From: Crocosphaera sp.
GTDB lineage: Bacteria > Cyanobacteriota > Cyanobacteriia > Cyanobacteriales > Microcystaceae
Assembly: GCA_030065205.1 (NCBI GenBank)
Contig: JASJDN010000028.1
Coordinates: 1-35,233 of the forward strand
Reading direction: 5' to 3'
DNA length: 35,233 nt
The notes beneath the pieces were generated by a model. That model saw only the letters and a list, made by a program, of their open reading frames with translations, made no database searches and had not been told where the DNA came from. The translations under genes were made by a program, and so were the position numbers. Positions 9,357-16,609 of this stretch are shown piece after piece (positions within the stretch are counted from its first letter, which is position 1; each line of letters starts with the position of its first letter).

Positions 9357-9443
9357 CCCCGAAGCAATCTCTCTGTTTCTGTTAGGTGTTATTCGAGATT
9401 GCTTCAGAGGCAAAACCTTGATTTTGCCTCCTCGCAATGACAG
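9357..9443. repeat. Hairpin repeat, family C, copy 1
   Basis: CCCCGAAGCAATCT (9357-9370) and its inverted partner AGATTGCTTC (9396-9405) flank a short spacer. Then comes GAGGCAAAA-cctTGA-TTTTGCCTC (a 9-pair hairpin, 9407-9430) and CCTCGCAATGACA (9430-9442). The outer sequences AGATTGCTTC and CCTCGCAATGACA recur at 20071-20136 around a different hairpin. Confidence 0.65.
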
Positions 9444-9457
9444 TTACTTATAAAGGT

Positions 9458-9575
9458 TATAGCATTTCTCGGACTCATGAGGTACGCCTAACTCCTGCCT
9501 CCTGCCTCAAAGCGCACCGCGAAGCGGATCTCTTCGAGATCACCTTTGTACCTCACAAGTATGGGAACTGCTATA
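9458..9575 (-). repeat. MITE-like element, family B, copy 1
   Basis: A 118-base element with inverted termini: TATAGCATTTCTC at 9458-9470 and the complement of TATAGCAGTTCCC at 9563-9575. The interior has GGCAGGAGGCAGGAG units, read on the minus strand, and a palindromic insert around GATCTCGAAGAGATC (about 9527-9541). A second copy in opposite orientation is at 20786-20880. The terminus TATAGCA resembles family A. The whole 573-base gap 9018-9590 holds the small RNA, this element and the family C repeat, and no protein gene that I accept. Confidence 0.75.
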
Positions 9576-9590
9576 TTGACCCCTAAGCTA

Positions 9591-10406
9591 TTAATTAGAA
9601 CCTCGATAAATCCGATGTGCTTGTTCTGGGGTAAACTGCTCATAGCCTGGCAAAGAAGCCCCATTATTGCCATTTTTACTGTTACTGCTTACTTTAGCTT
9701 TGGTGGTTGCAGGAACTTTAAAAGATGCAGTGGCAGGAATATGACAGGTGGGATGGAAATTATATTCCGGTTCGGTGTCTATAATAGAACTTTGAGGAGC
9801 AATAAAATCATGAGACGCTCGATCATATTCTAAAACCTGCCCGCTTTCAATGCGATAAATCCAACCGTGTAAGGTTAAATTTCTTTGATGCAAACGAGAA
9901 CGAATAATAGGATACGTCTGTAAGTTTTCCAGTTGGGTTAACACATTCTCTGCAACGGTAACTTCTAAGAGTTCTTCCCCTTCTAAATTACTATAATTGT
10001 CGTTAACCAGTCTGCGAGTAGCTTCTGCGTGTTTTAACCAATCATAAACTAAGGGCATTTTTTCTTGCAAACTATTCAATTTTAACAGCCCTTTCATGGC
10101 CCCACAATGGGAATGACCACAAACAATAACTTGTTCAATATCTAATGCAGAAATAGCATATTCTATCGCTGCCCCTTCCCCTCCATTTGCTGCACCAAAA
10201 GGGGGAATAATATTCCCTGCATTACGAATAACAAATATATCCCCAACTTCTGCTTGTGTGATTAAATTAGGATCAACGCGAGAGTCTGAACAGGTAATAA
10301 AAAGAATACGAGGGTGTTGTCCGTGGGATAATTGTTCAAACAGTTCACGGTGAGAACTAAAATAACCACTTTGGAATTTTTGTAGTCCTTCAATTAATTT
10401 TTTCAT
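9591..10406 (-). CDS. ccaA: Beta-class carbonic anhydrase, CcaA type
   Basis: 271 residues, close to the carboxysomal CcaA (IcfA) enzymes of beta-cyanobacteria (about 270). It interconverts bicarbonate and CO2, supplying Rubisco inside the carboxysome. Zinc ligands C39, H98 and C101 and the catalytic pair D41-R43 are visible in ITCSDSRVDP and CGHSHCGAMKG. The C-terminal 75 residues after HGWIYRIESGQV form the extension typical of CcaA, which helps recruit it through CcmM. The tail ends FTPEQAHRIYRGSN. The gene lies 182 bases downstream of cupB on the same strand, so both CO2-handling genes may be transcribed together. The start ATG at 10406 gives a family-like MKKLIEGLQKF. Confidence 0.95.
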   Translation of the reverse strand: MKKLIEGLQKFQSGYFSSHRELFEQLSHGQHPRILFITCSDSRVDPNLITQAEVGDIFVIRNAGNIIPPFGAANGGEGAAIEYAISALDIEQVIVCGHSHCGAMKGLLKLNSLQEKMPLVYDWLKHAEATRRLVNDNYSNLEGEELLEVTVAENVLTQLENLQTYPIIRSRLHQRNLTLHGWIYRIESGQVLEYDRASHDFIAPQSSIIDTEPEYNFHPTCHIPATASFKVPATTKAKVSSNSKNGNNGASLPGYEQFTPEQAHRIYRGSN

Positions 10407-10588
10407 GGGGAAAAATAGCTATTTCTACTTAGTTTAGACTTTCATCTCTGGTTGATTATCCCTTAAATTAGTTGTTTTGTATAGAGGGTTTTATTGAATT
10501 TCTGTAACTAATCCATAAGTTTTTATTACATAAATTCATTATTCTTATCCGTAGGGGTCAACAACCGTTAACCCCTAGGAAATTAATC

Positions 10589-11719
10589 TTAGTTATTAAC
10601 TGTGATAATTTGTGAGGTTTTAAATCGATCCATCCATCCTTCTAAATAAGCACGATTTGCTTTTTTTTCTTCTATATTTGTTGTGTCTAAAGGATGGGGG
10701 GCTAACCCTTTAATAGCAGCAGTGGTGACACAAAACATGGACTTTTGAAACGTTTGACAAATTTGTACCAATAAGTCATCTTCTTCCCGAAAACTTTGAC
10801 GGTAAACTTCGTGTAAATAGTCGGGTAAATAATGTCTCATATCCTGCATTAATAAGGTAGGGGGAATACCAGCACCCCCAACAGGCAAGGGATCGGCGTA
10901 TAATGCCCCATAGGTAAAAATAGCTTGTTCTGAGGGTATTTGATAGGATTGAGCATTATAAGAAATGGTTCCAGGAAAAGGCGTTCCTCTAAAAAAGATC
11001 GCTTCTACATAAGGCACGGCTGTATCCATTAAAAAGGTTAATTCTGCTGCTTTGGGTAGCACTTTATAAACTTCTCCGCGTATTTTTACCTGGTAAGTAA
11101 TAGGTCTTGCCGCATCTTTGACTAAGCCATCTAATATGTGTTGAACCACATCAGGAATGGATTTAATTTCACCGTTATCATAGCGATCAGAAAGGTCTAA
11201 AAATATATCAGCCATCACTCGCCAAAATTGTCCTAAACCACTATAATAAGACATCATTCTCATGTGTTCGGGGAGAAATTCTGGGAAGATTTTATGCAGG
11301 GTTAACATGAAAAAGTTATGTTTAAATTTTGCTTGAATAACCTTCTCTACATTATCTCTAAATTCAGAAGTATCCAAATAAGCATCTAACCCACCTCCTC
11401 CATGCCACATCATTGATTTCATGCAGTATTCTGCATATTCAAAGTTAGTTCTATTATGGTTCCAATGACGGAGTAATTTATCAAGAGAAAATTCTCCATT
11501 GAAGTATTTAAAGAAGGGAAATAAGATTAAAAATTGATGATCAGCAATATAAATTAAGTTACGAGAATATTGATCTAAAATAACGCCATAGCTTTTAAGA
11601 ATACCCACCACTTCTATAACGTTTTGGGGTGAGTCTTTGAGTAATGCTTGACCATTTTCTAAGCGATAGATATATTCTGCTAGAGGATGGCGAGAGGGTT
11701 CTATTGTTGTATTAATCAT
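10589..11719 (-). CDS. cupB: CO2 hydration protein CupB/ChpX of the NDH-1 CO2-uptake complex
   Basis: 376 residues, in the family of CupA/ChpY and CupB/ChpX. These peripheral subunits of specialised NDH-1 complexes convert CO2 to bicarbonate at the thylakoid membrane. Family-typical stretches include VVGILKSYGVILDQYSRNLI, FPFFKYFNGEFSLDKLLRHW and MMWHGGGGLDAYLD. CupA genes normally sit with ndhF3-ndhD3. This gene stands alone apart from ccaA, which favours the constitutive CupB form that pairs with NdhD4/NdhF4; that choice is inference from context. No signal peptide or membrane segment is seen. Confidence 0.88.
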   Translation of the reverse strand: MINTTIEPSRHPLAEYIYRLENGQALLKDSPQNVIEVVGILKSYGVILDQYSRNLIYIADHQFLILFPFFKYFNGEFSLDKLLRHWNHNRTNFEYAEYCMKSMMWHGGGGLDAYLDTSEFRDNVEKVIQAKFKHNFFMLTLHKIFPEFLPEHMRMMSYYSGLGQFWRVMADIFLDLSDRYDNGEIKSIPDVVQHILDGLVKDAARPITYQVKIRGEVYKVLPKAAELTFLMDTAVPYVEAIFFRGTPFPGTISYNAQSYQIPSEQAIFTYGALYADPLPVGGAGIPPTLLMQDMRHYLPDYLHEVYRQSFREEDDLLVQICQTFQKSMFCVTTAAIKGLAPHPLDTTNIEEKKANRAYLEGWMDRFKTSQIITVNN

Positions 11720-11807
11720 GTTCTATTTATGTCTTATTCTATCGGGCTGTTTATTGGTTCTATTATTTCATAATTATTGATTTTAGTAAATATTTATATA
11801 AATAGAC

Positions 11808-11879
11808 GTAAGGTGGGCAATACTAATAAAAAGTATACAAATTTAGTTCGGAAACTATTTCAGACATTGCCCACCCTAC
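11808..11879. repeat. Short inverted-repeat element (GGTGGGCAAT type)
   Basis: GTAAGGTGGGCAATA (11808-11822) faces the complement of GTAGGGTGGGCAATG (11865-11879), with 2 mismatches in 15. The 42-base centre is AT-rich. This sequence type is a frequent dispersed repeat in cyanobacteria. It lies between polA and cupB. The rest of the 205-base gap shows nothing clear. Confidence 0.6.
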
Positions 11880-11924
11880 AGGTTTCTCATGAGATGGGTT
11901 GGAATGACAATTACAAATTATTAA

Positions 11925-14837
11925 TTATTTAGCTTCCATCCAATTTTTACCTGCATTAATTTCTACCACTAAAGGAACTGTTAATTGAACTGCATTTTCC
12001 ATCGTTTCTTTAATTTTATCTTCTAATTCTTCCCATTCTTGCGGTGGTATTTCAAACACTAATTCATCATGAACTTGTATCAATAAATTAGCTTGATAGT
12101 GGTTTAAAATTTCTTGTATTTTTACCATCGCAATTTTAATAATATCGGCACTTGATCCCTGAATAGGGGCATTAGCAGCAGCCCTTAATAACTGAGAATC
12201 ATTATAATTTATATTCAATTTATTGAGATCAATTGTTTGAGGAGCATGACCCCGAAAGCGATATAAGTTATCATCAAAAAAGTTAAAATAACGCCGTCTT
12301 CCTAAAATTGTGGTCACGTATCCATTGGCGATCGCTTCTTTTTTCATACTCTCTAAATAATCAAAGACTTTGGCATAGCGTTGACGATATTTATTGATAA
12401 ATTCTTTTCCTTCTGTTGCCCTAACACCTGCTTCTCTAGCAAACCTTTGAGAACCCATTCCATAAATAACACCAAAGTTAATGGTTTTACCTAAATTTCG
12501 TTCTTGTGGGGTGATTTCTTCTTTATCAAATAATAGTTTTGCTGTGACACTGTGAACATCTTCTGCATTTTGATAAGCGTTTAAGAGAACAGGTTCTTGA
12601 CTTAAATGGGCTAAGATTCTGAGTTCAATTTGAGAATAATCAGCAGAAACTAATAACCAGTCTTGTTGGGGTATAAATGCTTTTCTAATTCGACGGGAAA
12701 ATTCAGTCCGAATAGGAATATTTTGTAAATTAGGGTTAGACGAAGAGAGTCGTCCAGTCGCAGTTACAGATTGATTGAAACTCGTATGTATTCGTTTAGT
12801 TTGTTGGTCAACCAATTCGGGCAAAGCATCAATATAGGTAGATTTGAGCTTAGATAGAGTACGGTATTCTAAAATATAATCAATGATGGGGTGATCCCCT
12901 TTCAGCTTCTCTAGGGTTGCATGATCCGTTGAATAACCTGTTTTTGTTTTTCTTGATTTTTTCCGATTTAAGTCTAATTTATTAAATAAAATTTCTCCTA
13001 ATTGTTTGGGTGATCCTAAGTTAAAGGTTTCCCCTGCTGCTTCATAAGCTTTCTTTTCTAAGGTTAATAAATCTTGTTCTAGTTGTTTAGATAATTCCCC
13101 TAAATAGTCGGTATCAATAATAATTCCTGTATCTTCCATGATAGATAAGACAGCTTCTAGGGGTTGTTCGACTTCTAATAGTAGTTTTTCTAGGGTAGAA
13201 ACGGGTTTTAATTCCTGTTTTAAAGGTTCTACTAATAGGAAGGTTGCATAAGCATCCATCCCACAGTATTCGGCTACTATATCAATCTCTAAATCTGCGA
13301 TTGTTTGTTTTTTTCCTATTCCTAAGTCTTTATAATCAAGGGAAGTAATACCGTCTAAATATTGTTCACATAACTCACTTAATTTATGACTTTTCTCAGG
13401 ATGTAAAACATAACTCGCTAACATGGTGTCAAAAACCACCCCATCTAGGTTAATTCCCTGATGTTTAAAAATAAGGCGATCAAACTTAGTATTCTGGAAA
13501 ACTTTAGGATAGTGGCTATTTTCTAAAATAGGGCGTAATGTGTTCAACACTTGCTCTTTTGTTAGCTGTTTTCCTTGTTTATGTCCAATGGGAATATAAG
13601 CAATATGGGTGGGTTGATTTCCCCAACAGCAACCAATACCCACTAAGTCAGCTTGTCTGGGGTTTAAATCTGTTGTTTCCGTATCCCAAGCAACAGGAAT
13701 TTCAGCATTAGTAAAGGTTGAAAGTTGATTGACTAATTCTTCTAATTGTTCTATGGTTGTGATAATTTGAGGATTGATTAAAGATTCTTTGCTTTCTTCT
13801 TGAATGTTATTAACTGGTTGAACTTTAGTTGACACATCATCAAAAATTGATAGTTGATGAGGTTCATTATTCTTGATTTTTTCATGAACTTCTAAGGTAA
13901 GATTGCCCCCCAAATGTTCTTGTAACTGATTAATCTCTTTGATAAACTTTTTCAGTTCTAGTTCTTCTAAGATCGGTTTAACTGCATCAAAATTAAACCC
14001 TTTCAATTCACAATTTTCTATTTTCAATTCTAAAGGTGCATCCGTAACAATTTTTGCTAAAAACTGGGAATGTTCAGCCTCTTTTTTCCCTTCCTTTAAT
14101 TTCTTCTGAGTTGCCCCTTTAATCCCTTCAATATTGTTATAAATTGCTTCTAAAGTTTCATATTCACTTAATAACTTAACGGCTGTTTTTTCTCCAATTC
14201 CTCTGACCCCAGGAATGTTATCAGATTTATCACCACATAAAGCTTTATAATCTATAATTTGTGTGGGATTAATGCCCATTTTTTCCGTCACAGCCTCAGC
14301 ATTAAACTCCGTATACCCTTCACCTGATGAACTTTTGACTGCATTTCTTTCTAAATATAAAACACTGAGATGATGATCATCATCAACTAATTGAAATAAA
14401 TCGCGATCGCCACTAACGATTTTAACCCGATAACCGTTTTGACTTCCCTGAGTTGCTAGCGTTCCCAAAACATCATCCGCTTCATATCCAGGGGCAGTTA
14501 GTATAGTTACATTTAACGCTTCTAGTAATCGTTGCAAGTTCTGAATATCGGGAATAAAATCTTCTGGGGTTTCTTTTCTATCTGCTTTATAATTAACATC
14601 TGCTTCATGGCGAAATGTGGGTTCTTTACTATCAAAAGCAATGGCGATATATTCAGGTTTTTCTGACTTAATGACTTGAATTAAAGAATTAAGAAATCCA
14701 AAACAAATACTGGTAGGAACACCCGTCGATGTTCTTAATGGCCCCTTTCTCGCTTTCGCAAACGCATAATAGGCCCGAAACGCCAAAGAGTGACCATCAA
14801 TAAGAATTAAAAGCGGTAAATTAGACTGATGAGACAT
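11925..14837 (-). CDS. polA: DNA polymerase I
   Basis: 970 residues from the ATG at 14837 (MSHQSNLPLLILIDGHSLAF). An ATG at 14852 would add METPI, but those bases belong to a MITE end, so the inner start is preferred. The 5'-3' exonuclease domain comes first (to about 290; YKADRKETPEDF, GYEADDVLG, GDKSDNIPGVRGIGEKTA). The 3'-5' exonuclease appears active: WDTETTDL, NTKFDRLIF and YCGMDAYAT carry the acidic residues. The polymerase domain has DYSQIELRILAHLS (motif A), KTINFGVIYGMG (O-helix with the phenylalanine that discriminates against dideoxynucleotides) and QVHDELVFEIP (motif C). It functions in Okazaki fragment maturation and excision repair. Confidence 0.97.
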   Translation of the reverse strand: MSHQSNLPLLILIDGHSLAFRAYYAFAKARKGPLRTSTGVPTSICFGFLNSLIQVIKSEKPEYIAIAFDSKEPTFRHEADVNYKADRKETPEDFIPDIQNLQRLLEALNVTILTAPGYEADDVLGTLATQGSQNGYRVKIVSGDRDLFQLVDDDHHLSVLYLERNAVKSSSGEGYTEFNAEAVTEKMGINPTQIIDYKALCGDKSDNIPGVRGIGEKTAVKLLSEYETLEAIYNNIEGIKGATQKKLKEGKKEAEHSQFLAKIVTDAPLELKIENCELKGFNFDAVKPILEELELKKFIKEINQLQEHLGGNLTLEVHEKIKNNEPHQLSIFDDVSTKVQPVNNIQEESKESLINPQIITTIEQLEELVNQLSTFTNAEIPVAWDTETTDLNPRQADLVGIGCCWGNQPTHIAYIPIGHKQGKQLTKEQVLNTLRPILENSHYPKVFQNTKFDRLIFKHQGINLDGVVFDTMLASYVLHPEKSHKLSELCEQYLDGITSLDYKDLGIGKKQTIADLEIDIVAEYCGMDAYATFLLVEPLKQELKPVSTLEKLLLEVEQPLEAVLSIMEDTGIIIDTDYLGELSKQLEQDLLTLEKKAYEAAGETFNLGSPKQLGEILFNKLDLNRKKSRKTKTGYSTDHATLEKLKGDHPIIDYILEYRTLSKLKSTYIDALPELVDQQTKRIHTSFNQSVTATGRLSSSNPNLQNIPIRTEFSRRIRKAFIPQQDWLLVSADYSQIELRILAHLSQEPVLLNAYQNAEDVHSVTAKLLFDKEEITPQERNLGKTINFGVIYGMGSQRFAREAGVRATEGKEFINKYRQRYAKVFDYLESMKKEAIANGYVTTILGRRRYFNFFDDNLYRFRGHAPQTIDLNKLNINYNDSQLLRAAANAPIQGSSADIIKIAMVKIQEILNHYQANLLIQVHDELVFEIPPQEWEELEDKIKETMENAVQLTVPLVVEINAGKNWMEAK

Positions 14838-14964
14838 GATAGGGGTTTCCAATTGGGTGTATCACTATTTTAGTTAAGTTGAGTGTGGGGAGTGTGGGAA
14901 GGGGGGGAGGTGTGGGGGGAATTTGTATGTTCATGGTTAGTCTATTGATATGAAAACTGCTACG
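14838..14964 (-). repeat. MITE-like element, family A, copy 2, abutting the polA start codon
   Basis: Read on the minus strand it aligns end to end with the copy at 1006-1132, including TCAATAGACTAAC, the C-rich tandem block and AACTAAAATA-TGATA. One terminus is TGAAAACTGCTACG (14951-14964). The other, GATAGGGGTTTCCA (14838-14851), is degraded and ends one base before the polA ATG at 14837. The element therefore supplies the whole immediate leader of polA. Confidence 0.78.
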
Positions 14965-15085
14965 AGAGTTAAACTTAACTCAAGTGGAGTAAATTAGGTA
15001 TTTTTAGGCATCTTTATCTTATCTTTACAAAAAATACCGAAATTTACAGGATTGACACCCTGTAATCTTAACGATCACGTAAGGG

Positions 15086-15106
15086 TGTGATCACAATCAC
15101 TATACT
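15086..15106 (+). promoter_or_regulatory. Possible operator and -10 box before the 53-residue gene
   Basis: A perfect 10-base palindrome TGTGATCACA (15086-15095) lies just upstream of TATACT (15101-15106). The half-sites resemble Crp half-sites, but the standard 6-base spacer is missing, so I do not assign it to Crp. No good -35 box is visible. Confidence 0.3.
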
Positions 15107-15181
15107 GAGGATATCTCGGTCACCTTGCGTATTCTTTCTTAGATATACAATAAGGAAAGATCGGTTACTGGTGACGATATC

Positions 15182-15343
15182 ATGGCTCAAGCGTCTGAAA
15201 AACCCCTCCAACCTAACCCTTTTCGTACCTATCGCGACCCCAAAACAGGATTATGGGTTGTGATACCTGTTCCTGAAACACTCAGTCATTTTCCTTCTTC
15301 TATGGAACAAAAAATTTCTTCACAGTCAAACGACACTCGCTAA
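15182..15343 (+). CDS. Small conserved-type cyanobacterial protein, 53 residues
   Basis: An ATG-to-TAA reading frame gives 53 residues: MAQASEKPLQPNPFRTYRDP, then KTGLWVVIPVPETLSHFP and a polar tail. The core PNPFRTYRDPKTGLWVV looks like a conserved small-protein motif that I recall from cyanobacterial genomes, but no function is known to me. It is soluble, with no membrane segment. It precedes the nucleotidyltransferase gene by 42 bases on the same strand, so co-transcription is possible. A TATACT box and a palindrome lie about 80 bases upstream. It is short enough to be missed by length-filtered gene finders. Confidence 0.7.
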   Translation: MAQASEKPLQPNPFRTYRDPKTGLWVVIPVPETLSHFPSSMEQKISSQSNDTR

Positions 15344-15385
15344 ACAGGATACAATCAGTGGGAAACCTGATTGACTGAGAGAAAA

Positions 15386-16447
15386 ATGACTCAACCTTTA
15401 ATTCCTGTCATCCTTGCTGGTGGTAAAGGGGAACGCTTTTGGCCACTGTCCCGTCGTCAACGTCCGAAACAATTTTTATGTTTAGACGGAAGTGGAGACA
15501 GTTTGCTACAAGCAACCGCAAAACGTCTCTTACCTTTAGCCAATAACTGGGACAATCTTTGGGTGATTACCGCCGGTCCCATTGCAGAAGGAGTCAGGGA
15601 ACAATTACCTAACTTACCTAATAGTAATCTCTTAGTAGAACCCCAAGGAAAAGACACGGCCCCAGCAGTTGCTTGGACAACCTTAGAAATCGCCAAACGC
15701 TACGGAAAGGATGCGGTTATTGGTTTTTTTCCGGCGGACCATTGGATTAAAAATACAGACGAGTTTGAAAATACTTTAAACGCTGCTTCTCAACTCGCTT
15801 CAGAAGAAAAAGCGATCGTTACTTTAGGAATTAAACCCACTTATCCCTCTACTGGTTACGGTTATATTGAACAAGGAAAGTTAACCGATACGTTTGATAA
15901 TTTACCTGTCTATAAAGTCAATCGTTTTACGGAAAAGCCCGATCTTGAAACGGCTAAATCTTTCCTAGAAACCGGTCGATTTAGTTGGAATAGTGGGATG
16001 TTTATTTTCCGGGCTGGTGTGGTATTAGACGAGTTAGAAAAACACGCTCCCCAAGTTTTAAAACCCCTAGAAGAAAAAGGCCAATCAGCCTATGAACTAT
16101 TAGAAAAAACGAGCATTGATTATGCTTTAATGGAAAAGACAGAATTAACCTATGTGTTACCAGCCAATTTTGGTTGGGATGATTTAGGAGATTGGAATTC
16201 TTTAGAACGTTTAATTGATAGTGATGGGGATAATATTGAATTAGGCAATCATGTGACCTTAGATACCAAAGGGGCAATTATTTATAATAGTGATGAGCAA
16301 GAAGTTATTGCTACCATTGGCTTAGAAGATGTCGTTATTGTTCGGGATAAAAATGTAACCCTTGTGGTTAATAAAAATCGGACTCAAGATATCAAAAAAC
16401 TGCTCAAAGAATTACAAAAGGATTCTCAATTAGATCAGTTACTTTAG
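15386..16447 (+). CDS. manC: Mannose-1-phosphate guanylyltransferase
   Basis: 353 residues from the ATG at 15386, preceded by GAGAG. A TTG 15 bases upstream is an alternative. It makes GDP-mannose from mannose 1-phosphate and GTP for polysaccharides, lipopolysaccharide and glycoproteins. The nucleotide-binding signature LAGGKGERFWPLSRRQRPKQ is at 10-29. The substrate motifs FFPADHWI, EKPDLETA and WNSGMFIFRAG are also present, with the DDLGDWNSL segment near 268. Only the nucleotidyltransferase part and a short C-terminal beta region are present; the isomerase domain of bifunctional ManC/AlgA enzymes is absent. The gene symbol reflects the enzyme class. Confidence 0.93.
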   Translation: MTQPLIPVILAGGKGERFWPLSRRQRPKQFLCLDGSGDSLLQATAKRLLPLANNWDNLWVITAGPIAEGVREQLPNLPNSNLLVEPQGKDTAPAVAWTTLEIAKRYGKDAVIGFFPADHWIKNTDEFENTLNAASQLASEEKAIVTLGIKPTYPSTGYGYIEQGKLTDTFDNLPVYKVNRFTEKPDLETAKSFLETGRFSWNSGMFIFRAGVVLDELEKHAPQVLKPLEEKGQSAYELLEKTSIDYALMEKTELTYVLPANFGWDDLGDWNSLERLIDSDGDNIELGNHVTLDTKGAIIYNSDEQEVIATIGLEDVVIVRDKNVTLVVNKNRTQDIKKLLKELQKDSQLDQLL

Positions 16448-16488
16448 CAAGATGTAATGAGTGATACAACTTATAAATAAAATAACTG

Positions 16489-16517
16489 GTAAGGACTTAA
16501 TCTTATTAAGTCCTTAC
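16489..16517 (+). terminator. Perfect 13-pair palindrome after manC
   Basis: GTAAGGACTTAAT and its exact complement ATTAAGTCCTTAC enclose a three-base loop CTT. No T-run follows, so it may work as a factor-assisted or bidirectional transcription barrier, an mRNA 3'-end stabiliser, or a protein binding site. Confidence 0.5.
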
Positions 16518-16609
16518 TGTTAAATCCGTTAACATTTTATCGAGAAACCCTCTATAATAATAACAATAGGTATAAAAATTTGTCTTAATTAACGAAAGAG
16601 AATTGTTGT

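Noticed and set aside
9164..9385. 73-codon plus-strand ORF
   Set aside because: It starts inside the -35 box of a strong promoter and crosses an intrinsic terminator, with low-complexity hydrophobic content.
9546..9833. 95-codon plus-strand ORF
   Set aside because: It lies in a MITE and then antisense to the well-supported ccaA 3' end.
15086..15095. TGTGATCACA as a Crp site
   Set aside because: The two half-sites have no six-base spacer, so a Crp dimer would not fit in the usual way.
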